Shown: piece after piece, positions 24,323 to 32,256 of the stretch | How positions within the stretch are numbered: position 1 is the first letter of the stretch | Layout: every line of letters begins with the position of its first letter | From: an uncultured Oscillibacter sp. | GTDB lineage: Bacteria > Bacillota > Clostridia > Oscillospirales > Oscillospiraceae | Assembly: GCA_910584995.1 (NCBI GenBank) | Contig: CAJUDW010000021.1 | Coordinates: 1 to 43,899, forward strand | DNA: 43,899 bases | Reading direction: 5' to 3' | Program-made: the position numbers and the translations under genes | The notes under the pieces: generated by a model | What the model was told of the DNA's origin: nothing | Databases searched by the model: none | What the model saw: only the letters and a program-made list of their open reading frames with translations

Positions 24323-25795
24323 TCAGCCCAGCACCAGGCTGAAAATGGAGAACAGCGGGATGGAGACAACCAGCAGCGCCAGGCATCCCACTAGGGTTAC
24401 TTTGATGCGCATGGCTCCGTTTGTCAGGGCGCCCTGGGAGTGGAAGATCGCCGCGGGGGCGGAAGCGCCGGGAAGGACCGCGCCGATATTGACGATAAAA
24501 ATCATCGCCGCGCCGGCAAACATGGGGTTCATGCCGCTTTCAATGACAAAGGGGGCAATGATGGGGATCATTGCAGCGCCGAAGGCGATATTGGAGCCCA
24601 CGTTGGTCAGGAACATACTGAGGAGAATGGTGAAAATCAGGATAAAGAGGCCGCTGCGCCCGGCAAAAATGGGGGCAAAGAGGCTGCTGAGGAAGCTGAC
24701 GATGCCGGTCTCCTCGGCGGTGACGGCGGAGGCGATGGGAAGCGTAACCGCGCACATGAAAATCACCTGCCAGCTGATAGCGGTATCCTTCACCTTGTTG
24801 AACTCGATGCAGCCCTTGCCGTCGCCCTCGCCGCTGGGAAGGACCAGCAGGACGGCGGCGCACAGGCAATAGATACCGGCGGCCGTCAGCGTGTTGTTGA
24901 CAAAGTTGGCAAAGGCGGTGCCGATCAGCGTATTGGCCAGGATGACCACGATGATGGAGATCAGATAGATGATCAGGATGCGCTTGGCACGGGGACGGAG
25001 CGTCTTACTGTCATCGCCCAGCTTCTCAGGGTCGAATTCCTTCAGCTTGCTGTAGTCTACCTTGAAAATGGCCTTGCTCAGGTAGATATAGACGATCATC
25101 GCAAGGGCGACGCAGGGGACGGTCATGACGCCCATGATGCCGAAGTTGATGGGAGAGCCGGTCACTTCCGCCCACACCTGGGCCAGGCCGAACTGCCAGC
25201 TGGTATAGGGGACCATGGCGCCGCCCAGCATAGTGGTGAACAGGATTCCCGCAAAGCCCACATAGACGAAGCTGCTGTCCTTTTCATAACCGCAGTTATC
25301 CGCGATATCGGTCCAGATGCCGTACAGGATCAAGGAGAGCACAATTTGGTTGACCACGATGGACGCCCAGCCGAAGATCACAAAGAAGGAGCACACATAG
25401 AGCATGGGGCGGCCCTTGAAGATCTTGAAGGAGAGGGACCAGCGGACAAACCACTTGCCAAAGCCATAGTAGGAGAGCGCGCCGGCGGAGATGAAGCCCA
25501 CCAGGGTCTGGAACACCACGTTGTGGCCCATCATGGAGGTGATGGCGGCGCCCATGGTGGTGTAGCCGCAGAGGCCGAAGGCCAGTACGCCAAACAGGGA
25601 CGGCCAGATGATATCACAGGCCGAGTAACCGTAGACCAGGCCCAGGAAGCATCCCAGGACCTTCATGCCGATGGGCGTAATGCCTCCGATGGGGGGCAGG
25701 AAACCAAAGCCAAACATCAGGGCAAGCGTAATGATGACGTTAATGATGTAAGCAGGGCTGTACCCCGCTTTTTTCTTTTCGAGAGCAGCGTTCAT
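24323..25795 (-). CDS. DASS/SLC13-type anion permease
   Basis: A 490-residue integral membrane protein with about 11 to 13 helices. The GVLAFGLCGYTTMGAAITSMMGHN region, the internal repeat, and the C-terminal LTNVGSNIAFGAAMIPI and GAVLPGASAPAAIFHSQGAL segments match the ion transporter superfamily to which divalent anion:sodium symporters and citrate/succinate carriers belong. Conserved Ser-Asn-Thr type motifs lie in the hairpins of both halves. Uptake of a di- or tricarboxylate is the most likely role; export cannot be excluded. AAAGGA precedes the ATG. It is the first gene of the leftward unit and is divergent from the isomerase operon. Confidence 0.8.
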   Translation of the reverse strand: MNAALEKKKAGYSPAYIINVIITLALMFGFGFLPPIGGITPIGMKVLGCFLGLVYGYSACDIIWPSLFGVLAFGLCGYTTMGAAITSMMGHNVVFQTLVGFISAGALSYYGFGKWFVRWSLSFKIFKGRPMLYVCSFFVIFGWASIVVNQIVLSLILYGIWTDIADNCGYEKDSSFVYVGFAGILFTTMLGGAMVPYTSWQFGLAQVWAEVTGSPINFGIMGVMTVPCVALAMIVYIYLSKAIFKVDYSKLKEFDPEKLGDDSKTLRPRAKRILIIYLISIIVVILANTLIGTAFANFVNNTLTAAGIYCLCAAVLLVLPSGEGDGKGCIEFNKVKDTAISWQVIFMCAVTLPIASAVTAEETGIVSFLSSLFAPIFAGRSGLFILIFTILLSMFLTNVGSNIAFGAAMIPIIAPFVIESGMNPMFAGAAMIFIVNIGAVLPGASAPAAIFHSQGALTNGAMRIKVTLVGCLALLVVSIPLFSIFSLVLG

Positions 25796-26452
25796 AACAG
25801 CATTCCTTTCACCTGTTCATGTTTTACCGCCGGCACATGAAAGAAGGACCGTTGGCCCCTTTCCTTATGTGCCGGGCTTCCCGGCCAACGCAGGCGGGTT
25901 TCCGGGTGCGTTGACGGTGCCTTCCCAAGGGCCGTCCGGTTGCGGGAGACAAAGCGGGGATTGGGAAGGGGCCGGAAACAGCATACATACAGCCGTGCTG
26001 TTCCACGGGGAGAAGAAACCGCAAGTACCAAAGGTGAAAGAGTGGTTCCACGCTGTTTCTCAAGAGGATTATAATGGCCCGATGCTTTCTTCACTTTATC
26101 AAGTCCGAACATGGTTTGAAAAGATCGATAATTTGGTATGGGGTAGCAAAAACAGCGATAAATAGTAAAAAAAGGTTGGAAATACCAGCTAAAAGGAAAA
26201 AAGTGCGGCGCCTGTTTGCAGAAGCGGCGGCAATTGCGCAGGTATCCCAGGAGGATGGGGCGGGATATTTATTTTTTTGGTTAGGGGTATCAAATCTTGG
26301 GCTTTGACGCAGGGGGGAAACAGAGTGTTTAATATTGCCGAAAGAGTGGCAAGCCTGCAGGCCCTGCGCAGGGCGTTTCCGCATCCGCAGGCACGCTGTG
26401 GCCCAAAATGCGTTATATACCGAATGACAGCGGTGAGAAAGGAAGTGTGCAT
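25796..26452. other. Divergent regulatory region
   Basis: This 657-bp gap separates the leftward transporter from the rightward isomerase operon and shows no gene. It turns AT-rich towards 26050-26300 with TATAAT at 26070-26075. Two related 14-base boxes, TTTGGTATGGGGTA (26132-26145) and TTTGGTTAGGGGTA (26276-26289), could be operator sites, perhaps for the LysR proteins. The operator role is inferred. Confidence 0.5.
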
Positions 26453-27178
26453 ATGTACGGGTGGAGAGCAAGAATCGGCTTGATTACTCCCATGAGTGAA
26501 AATGCGGAGCACGCATTTCACATCTATGCGCCGGAAGGCGTCTCGTTCGCGTCCATGAAGATCAACTTTCCCGGGCCTACCCCTGAGGGGCTTATCATCC
26601 TGACCGACCAGCTGGAAGCAACTGCCGCAACCTATAAAGGATCCAACATGGATCTGGTGGTGTTCGGCTGCACCTCCGGCAGCTGCATCAAGGGCGTGGG
26701 ATGGGATCAGGCCTGCATCGACCAGATCGAGCGTGCCTCCGGCATCCCCGGCCTGACCACCAGTACCGCGGTCCTGGAAGCCCTTCGGGCGCTGGGCAGC
26801 AAGAAGGTGGCTGTGCTGACGCCGTATCCCGAGAATACCAACGAGGCCGAGAAGAAGTTCCTGGAGGACAACGGCTTTGCGGTAACCAATATTGTGGGCA
26901 TGGATATGGCTGCGTATACCTATCCGGACGGCAGGCCCGCCTTCTCCGACGCGGACGAGTATTTCCTGTTCCAGAACGCCAAGAAAATGGACCTGAAGGG
27001 CGCGGATACCTTCTTCCTCAGCTGCATGGGCCTGACCACCATGGAAATGGTGGACGGCCTGGAGACGGCGCTGGGGATTCCTGTGGTCACCAGCCACCAG
27101 GCCACCTTGTGGAGCGCCCTGCGCCACTGCCGCGTCGGCGCCAAGCTGCCCAGGCTGGGCAGGCTGTTCACGCTCTAA
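26453..27178 (+). CDS. Asp/Glu racemase-superfamily protein, maleate isomerase-like (copy 1)
   Basis: A 241-residue protein. FGCTSGSCIKG (Cys73, Cys78) and FFLSCMGLTTMEM (Cys191) place a cysteine in each half of the pseudo-symmetric active site, as in maleate cis-trans isomerase, Asp/Glu racemases and related enzymes. Arylmalonate decarboxylase, which keeps only one of the pair, is less likely. Family reactions are isomerisation, racemisation or decarboxylation of acidic substrates. The ATG at 26453 follows AAAGGAAG; an upstream in-frame ATG at 26408 lacks such a site. The next gene is a close paralogue, 24 bases on. The substrate is unknown. Confidence 0.82.
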   Translation: MYGWRARIGLITPMSENAEHAFHIYAPEGVSFASMKINFPGPTPEGLIILTDQLEATAATYKGSNMDLVVFGCTSGSCIKGVGWDQACIDQIERASGIPGLTTSTAVLEALRALGSKKVAVLTPYPENTNEAEKKFLEDNGFAVTNIVGMDMAAYTYPDGRPAFSDADEYFLFQNAKKMDLKGADTFFLSCMGLTTMEMVDGLETALGIPVVTSHQATLWSALRHCRVGAKLPRLGRLFTL

Positions 27179-27202
27179 CCACGACAAGAAAGGAAGGATC
27201 AG

Positions 27203-27910
27203 ATGTATAGTTGGCGCGCGAAGATCGGAGTGATCGCCCCCTTGGACGACAAGGTGGAATATGCATTTAACAAATATGCGCCGGATGGCGTCTCTTTCAA
27301 CTGCACGAGGCTTTCTTTTCCCGGCCCTACCCCTGAGGGGCTGATCTATCTTTCTGACCAGCTGGAAAACGCCGCTAAAATGTACCGCAGCCAGGAGCAT
27401 GACGTGGTCCTCTTTGGCTGCACCTCCGGCAGCTGCATCAAGGGATACGGCTTTGACAAGGAGTGCATCCAGCGCATCGAGCGGGCGTGCGGCTGGCCCG
27501 GCCTGACCACCAGCACCGCCGTCCTGGAGGCGTACCAGGCCCTGGGCCTGAAAAAGACCGTCGTCATGACCCCTTACCCGGACGACACCAACGAGGCGGA
27601 GAAAAAGTTCCTGGAGGACAACGGCCTGGAGGTCACCTCCATCACCGGCATCGGCTTCAACAAAAACGGGCCTTACAGCCACGCCAGCAAGCTGCACCTG
27701 TACCGTAACGCCAAGAAACTGAAAACGGAGGGCGCGGAGGTGTTTTTCCTCAGCTGCATGGGCCTGGCTACCATGGAACTGGTGGAGATCCTGGAAGAGG
27801 ATCTGGGCATGCCCGTCATCACCAGCCATCAGGCCAGCCTGTGGGCCTGCCTGCGGCACGCCGGCATCCGGGACAAGCTGCCCGGCCTCGGCAAACTCTT
27901 CACGATTTGA
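27203..27910 (+). CDS. Asp/Glu racemase-superfamily protein, maleate isomerase-like (copy 2)
   Basis: A 235-residue tandem paralogue of the preceding gene. The start MYSWRAKIGVIAPL, FPGPTPEGLI, FGCTSGSCIKG (Cys73, Cys78), PGLTTSTAVLEA and FFLSCMGLATMEL (Cys185) are shared or nearly so. The segment around 150-170 differs most (NKNGPYSHASKLHLYRN against a Tyr/Pro-rich loop in copy 1), so the two may prefer different substrates or form a heteromer. AAGGAAGG lies before the ATG. MmgE/PrpD genes follow. Confidence 0.82.
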   Translation: MYSWRAKIGVIAPLDDKVEYAFNKYAPDGVSFNCTRLSFPGPTPEGLIYLSDQLENAAKMYRSQEHDVVLFGCTSGSCIKGYGFDKECIQRIERACGWPGLTTSTAVLEAYQALGLKKTVVMTPYPDDTNEAEKKFLEDNGLEVTSITGIGFNKNGPYSHASKLHLYRNAKKLKTEGAEVFFLSCMGLATMELVEILEEDLGMPVITSHQASLWACLRHAGIRDKLPGLGKLFTI

Positions 27911-27955
27911 TCCCAGCACCGGTCACGGTGAACAATTAAGCAAGGAGGATTTGAT

Positions 27956-29341
27956 ATGGGTTTCAATTATCATGGAATTACCACCGACATGACAAAGCAG
28001 CTGTGCCACTTTGTTAAGGAGTTGAAGTACGAAGACATTCCCCCCATGGTCATTGAGCGCGCCAAGATGAACATTATGCATACGGTGGGCGTGTCCCTAT
28101 GCGGCGCTGAACTCCAGCAGGTGCAGGATGCCATCGCCATTTCGCAGGAGATGTCTCCCGGCGCGTCTCAGGAGGCCACCCAGTGGGCTACCGGTAAAAA
28201 GATGAGTTGGGAAGCCGCCGCCTTTACCGCCGGCTCCATGGGCGATATGCTGGACTGGGAGGACTGCTCCGTCACCGGGCACCCCTCCGCAGGTGTCATC
28301 CCCACCGCCGTCATCGCCGCTGAGGTACTGCACAAGAGCGGTAAGGAGTTGCTGACGGCCGTTGTGGCAGGCTACGAGGTATACCAGCGGGTGGCCCTGG
28401 CGGGCAACAGTAACATTGTGAGTTACAACATCTTCGGCTGCCTGGCCGTCCTGATGAAGCTGATGGATCTCTCTGAACTGCAGATGAACCAGGCTTTCGG
28501 CATCGGTACCGCCTGCGCCATCATCCCCACCTCCCCCCATGAGACCACCATGTCCGACTCCCTGAACTACCTGTACGGCTACAAGGCGGAAAACACCGTC
28601 ACCATGATCAAGACGGCCCTGAACGGGATTGAGAACATGGAGGACGCCTTCGACGATCCCACCGCCTACCTGCGCCACACCAAGATGGTCCAGCCCCATT
28701 GGATCACCAAGGAACTGGGCGAGACCTGGCTTATGATGAACATGATCCTCATCAAGCACTGGCCCGCCAACGTGTTTGTCCAGACCTACACGGAACTGGC
28801 CGCCCGGCTTGCCACCAAGTACAAGTTCAACCCGGACGACGTGGAGGAAATCATCATCAGCCCCTCCGTGGAGTTCCGCCACTGGTACTCCGACGTGGGC
28901 TACGAGTCCGTCACCCAGGCCCAGTTCTCCATCCCCTACGGGACGGCCTGCGCCATGTACCACCCGGAGCCGGGCGCCATCTGGTACAAGCCCGAAACCA
29001 TGAAGGACAAGAAGATCATCGACCTGATGATGAAGGTCAAGGCCGACGGCTTTGTGGAGTTCGACTTCTTCCGCGCCCGGTTCATCCAGGATCTCATTGC
29101 CGGCGTCCATCCCGAGAAGTTCATGAAGGTCCGCATGAAGGACGGCACCGAGTATGTGGAAAGCGCCTTCACCCATCCTGGCCACCCTAACTACATGCTC
29201 ACCCGGGATGAGTTTAAGGACATGTTCCGCCTGACCACTAAGAATGTACTCAGCGACGAGAAGCGCGAAGGCGCCATCGACTGCATCTGCAATCTGGAGA
29301 AGTATGAGGACGCTTCCGTTCTGCCCTCTTTCTTCTATTGA
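27956..29341 (+). CDS. MmgE/PrpD family protein (copy 1)
   Basis: A 461-residue protein of the family that includes 2-methylcitrate dehydratase, cis-aconitate decarboxylase and iminodisuccinate epimerase. The all-helical domain carries DMLDWEDCSVTGHPSAGVIPTAVIAAE, the family core with the aspartate pair and the HPSAG motif, then the GYEVYQRVAL helix. The small alpha/beta lid domain spans about 270-400. No cofactor is known for the family. The ATG follows AAGGAGG. A paralogue follows 47 bases downstream. Family membership is clear; the reaction is not determined. Confidence 0.9.
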   Translation: MGFNYHGITTDMTKQLCHFVKELKYEDIPPMVIERAKMNIMHTVGVSLCGAELQQVQDAIAISQEMSPGASQEATQWATGKKMSWEAAAFTAGSMGDMLDWEDCSVTGHPSAGVIPTAVIAAEVLHKSGKELLTAVVAGYEVYQRVALAGNSNIVSYNIFGCLAVLMKLMDLSELQMNQAFGIGTACAIIPTSPHETTMSDSLNYLYGYKAENTVTMIKTALNGIENMEDAFDDPTAYLRHTKMVQPHWITKELGETWLMMNMILIKHWPANVFVQTYTELAARLATKYKFNPDDVEEIIISPSVEFRHWYSDVGYESVTQAQFSIPYGTACAMYHPEPGAIWYKPETMKDKKIIDLMMKVKADGFVEFDFFRARFIQDLIAGVHPEKFMKVRMKDGTEYVESAFTHPGHPNYMLTRDEFKDMFRLTTKNVLSDEKREGAIDCICNLEKYEDASVLPSFFY

Positions 29342-29388
29342 GAAGCTGCCAGGACCCCTCATTACATTGAAGAAACAGGAGGTATAGT

Positions 29389-30834
29389 ATGCGGTATAAT
29401 CGTTTTTTCCGTGATAATAATTGGCTGACGCCCACCACCTATACGCAGGAACTCAGCGAGTACGCTGTGAATTTGAAGTATGAGGATATCCCGCCCCAGG
29501 TCATTGAACGCGCGAAAATGATCATGCTCCAGACCATCGGCGTAACGCTGGCGGCCAAGGATACCCCGATTTCCGAAAAGGTCCGCAAAATGGCCCTGGA
29601 GGCCAACGGCGGCGAAAATGGCCCCGTCACCCTGTGGGGCACCGGCGAAAAGCTGGCTTCCGTAAACGCCGCCCTGGCCCTGGGCACCCTGTCGGACGCG
29701 CTGGACTGGGAGGACTGCTCCTGGACCGGCCATCCCTCTGCCGGCATCATCCCCTGCGCCTGGCTGGCCGCTGAGGAAAAGCACAAGAGCGGCAAGGAGA
29801 TGCTGGCCGCCATTGTGGCTGCTTACGAGGTCTACCAGCGCATCGCCATGGCCGTCCAGCCCACGGACGAGATCTGGAAGACCAAGGGCTGGGGCCTGAC
29901 CAGCTGGCAGATTTTCGGCTGCATCCTGCCTGTCGCCAAGCTGTACGGCTTTGACGCCCGCAAGATCAACCAGGCCATCGGCGTAGGCTGCGAGTGCAGC
30001 ACCCTGCCCACCGCCTATCACGCCACGACCATGTCCGATTTCTACCACTATGAGCACGGCTACCGGGCCCGGGACGGCTTCCTGATCTCCAAGTCCGTGG
30101 AGAAGGGCATCCACAACCAGCGGGATCTGCTGGACTTCGGGCCCTGCTACAGCGGCGCTATCTGCTGCGACCTGGAGGGCAAGGACATGTCCGATTCCTC
30201 CTGGTACACCAGGGAACTGGGCAGCCGCTACCTCATTATGGACACCCTGATGAAGCACTGGCCCGCCAACATGTGGGTGCAGACCACTGCCGAGATCGTC
30301 AGCAACCTGTCCAAGGAGCACGGGTTCGGCGCGGAGGACGTGAAGGAGATCATCGTGGATCCCCCCGTGGCCCAGCGGATGTGGGCCCCTGACGAGGGCT
30401 TCACCTCCGTCACCCACGCCCAGTTCTCCATCCCCTTCGTCGTGGCCTCCATGCTGTACGACCCCAATCCCGGCGCACATTGGTACACGGCCGAGAAGAT
30501 GAAGGATCCCAAGATCATCGCCCTGGCCAAGCGGGTCAAGAGCGGCCCCTCCGCCCAGGATTCCCCGCTGACCGGCTTCAAGCAGTTCCGGGAGGGCACG
30601 TATCCCATGAAGACCGTCACCGTTACCCTGAAGAGCGGTGAGACCTACAAGGCCAGCATGGACTGCCACCCCGGCCATCCCGCCAATATGATGACCCGCG
30701 AGGAGTTTGTGGAGCGGTTCCGTGTCCAGGCGGCTCCCGTGCTGCAGGGCGATCGCCTGGAGAAGGCAATCGAGGCCCTGTGCGGCATCGAGGACGTGGA
30801 GGACATCGCCACTGTCTGCGGACTGCTCTATTGA
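29389..30834 (+). CDS. MmgE/PrpD family protein (copy 2)
   Basis: A 481-residue paralogue of copy 1: KYEDIPPQVIERAKM, DALDWEDCSWTGHPSAGIIP and KHWPANMWVQT parallel KYEDIPPMVIERAKM, DMLDWEDCSVTGHPSAGVIP and KHWPANVFVQT. It adds about 20 residues, mostly in the KTKGWGLTSWQIFG and GPCYSGAICCDLEG loops around the active site. Two different family members in tandem suggest two successive steps, or a heteromer. AGGAGG is placed before the ATG. A gap of 147 bases with a strong hairpin follows. Confidence 0.9.
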   Translation: MRYNRFFRDNNWLTPTTYTQELSEYAVNLKYEDIPPQVIERAKMIMLQTIGVTLAAKDTPISEKVRKMALEANGGENGPVTLWGTGEKLASVNAALALGTLSDALDWEDCSWTGHPSAGIIPCAWLAAEEKHKSGKEMLAAIVAAYEVYQRIAMAVQPTDEIWKTKGWGLTSWQIFGCILPVAKLYGFDARKINQAIGVGCECSTLPTAYHATTMSDFYHYEHGYRARDGFLISKSVEKGIHNQRDLLDFGPCYSGAICCDLEGKDMSDSSWYTRELGSRYLIMDTLMKHWPANMWVQTTAEIVSNLSKEHGFGAEDVKEIIVDPPVAQRMWAPDEGFTSVTHAQFSIPFVVASMLYDPNPGAHWYTAEKMKDPKIIALAKRVKSGPSAQDSPLTGFKQFREGTYPMKTVTVTLKSGETYKASMDCHPGHPANMMTREEFVERFRVQAAPVLQGDRLEKAIEALCGIEDVEDIATVCGLLY

Positions 30835-30893
30835 TCCGTCCCGCATCTGATGCGGCCATCCAAACGGCCGTTTCCCGGAAGCGTGCGGCATAT

Positions 30894-30922
30894 CTCTGGC
30901 CGGCGGCAGACGCCGGCCAGAG
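30894..30922 (+). terminator. GC-rich hairpin between MmgE/PrpD copy 2 and the flavoprotein gene
   Basis: CTCTGGCCGGCG and CGCCGGCCAGAG form a perfect 12-base stem with loop GCAGA. There is no T run after it, so it may protect or process the transcript rather than end it. Confidence 0.45.
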
Positions 30923-30981
30923 GCCGTAACTCCCATGCCGCCGGAGGCCGGGAAGAACCACTTCATGCGTTGGAGGAATAT

Positions 30982-32256
30982 ATGAAGAAAATAGCCATTA
31001 TCGGCTTCGGAGGCGCAGGCTATAACGCTGCCAAAGAGGTGCGGAGGGTGGATCCCACAGCCGAGATCGATGTCTATTCCGACACCAATACCGGCCCATA
31101 CAATCCGATGCTGACCACGTATTACGTCAAGGGCGCAATCCCCTATGAGGCGCTGTTCCCGTTCGGGCCCCTGGAGGATATCATAGCGGATCTGCGGATC
31201 AATTTCCACGGCGGGAAACCTGTTTCCAAGCTGCTGCCGGAGGAAATGGCCCTGGAGTTTGCCGACGGCAGCCGGGAGGCCTATGACCGGATCCTCATCA
31301 GTACCGGCGCATCCGCCGTTATGCCTCCCCTGCCGGGCATCGATCTGCCCGGCGTTTTCAAAATGCGGACGGCAGAGGACGCGGTACACCTGAAAGCGGC
31401 GCTGGACGGGGGGAAGATCAAAAGCTGCCTTGTCATCGGCGCGTCCTGGGTGGGCATCAAGGTTGTGGAGGATATGGTGTCCTACGGCGTGCCGTGTACC
31501 TTGGTGGACGGCGCTGAATGGATGTTCTATGTAGCCGCCTTCCGGGAGACTGCCGGCCGCGTCCAGAAGGATCTGGAGGCCAAGGGTGTCCAGGTTGCCT
31601 GCGGCCAGATGCTTGATCATATTGAGCAGGAGGGCGGCCGGCTGACCGCTGTCATGCAGAACGGCCGGCGCTTTACTGCGGATACTATCGCGGTGTGCAT
31701 CGGCGTGCGGATGAACGTCGGGTTTCTGAAGGACAGCGGCATCAAAATGGGCCGGGGCGTCCTGGTGGATCAGGCCATGCAGACCAATTACCCGGGCATC
31801 TACGCGGCAGGGGACTGCTGCGAGGCCATGGATACCCAGTGCGGTATCCACCGGAACATTGGCGTCTGGTTCAACGCCAACAAGCAGGGCAGGGTGGCCG
31901 GCGCCAACATGGCCGGCAGCCACATGGAATTTGACGCCAACGTACTGGTCAATCTGGCCCACTACCTGGATTATGATTTTATCAGCATCGGTGATATCAG
32001 CGCCTGCAAGCCGGAGGATGAGGTTTATGAGTATGAGGATCAGGCCTATTATATCCGGGCTGTCCGTTCCGGCAGGGAAATCCGGTGCATCAACGTCATC
32101 GGTTCTGCGGACAGCAACGGCGTGATCAAAAACGCGTTTATCAAGGCCGTGGAAAACAGGGACGCCCCCTTGGATATCCAGACTGTTTGTTTCCTGAAAG
32201 CCAAAGGCTTCCCGGACAGATTTATTGACTTTTTAGGAGGGAAAACCGTTGACTGA
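30982..32256 (+). CDS. FAD-dependent pyridine nucleotide-disulfide oxidoreductase-family protein
   Basis: A 424-residue flavoprotein. KIAIIGFGGAGYNAA binds FAD, CLVIGASWVGIKVVEDMV is the NAD(P)H-binding fold, and GIYAAGDCCEA is the second FAD motif. It resembles the NADH oxidase/nitrite reductase NirB-like branch, yet the position of the redox cysteine of NADH oxidases reads YNPMLTTYY, with no cysteine. It therefore probably hands electrons to a partner rather than to a disulfide. The next two genes are a molybdopterin oxidoreductase (overlapping by 8 bases) and a ferredoxin subunit, so it may link NAD(P)H to them. The ATG at 30982 follows TTGGAGG. Confidence 0.86.
   Translation: MKKIAIIGFGGAGYNAAKEVRRVDPTAEIDVYSDTNTGPYNPMLTTYYVKGAIPYEALFPFGPLEDIIADLRINFHGGKPVSKLLPEEMALEFADGSREAYDRILISTGASAVMPPLPGIDLPGVFKMRTAEDAVHLKAALDGGKIKSCLVIGASWVGIKVVEDMVSYGVPCTLVDGAEWMFYVAAFRETAGRVQKDLEAKGVQVACGQMLDHIEQEGGRLTAVMQNGRRFTADTIAVCIGVRMNVGFLKDSGIKMGRGVLVDQAMQTNYPGIYAAGDCCEAMDTQCGIHRNIGVWFNANKQGRVAGANMAGSHMEFDANVLVNLAHYLDYDFISIGDISACKPEDEVYEYEDQAYYIRAVRSGREIRCINVIGSADSNGVIKNAFIKAVENRDAPLDIQTVCFLKAKGFPDRFIDFLGGKTVD

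Noticed and set aside
29362..31962. 866-codon open - strand frame opposite MmgE/PrpD copy 2 and the flavoprotein gene
   Set aside because: The + strand genes show clear family motifs and ribosome binding sites, while the antisense frame has Gly/His/Leu-rich composition without domains.
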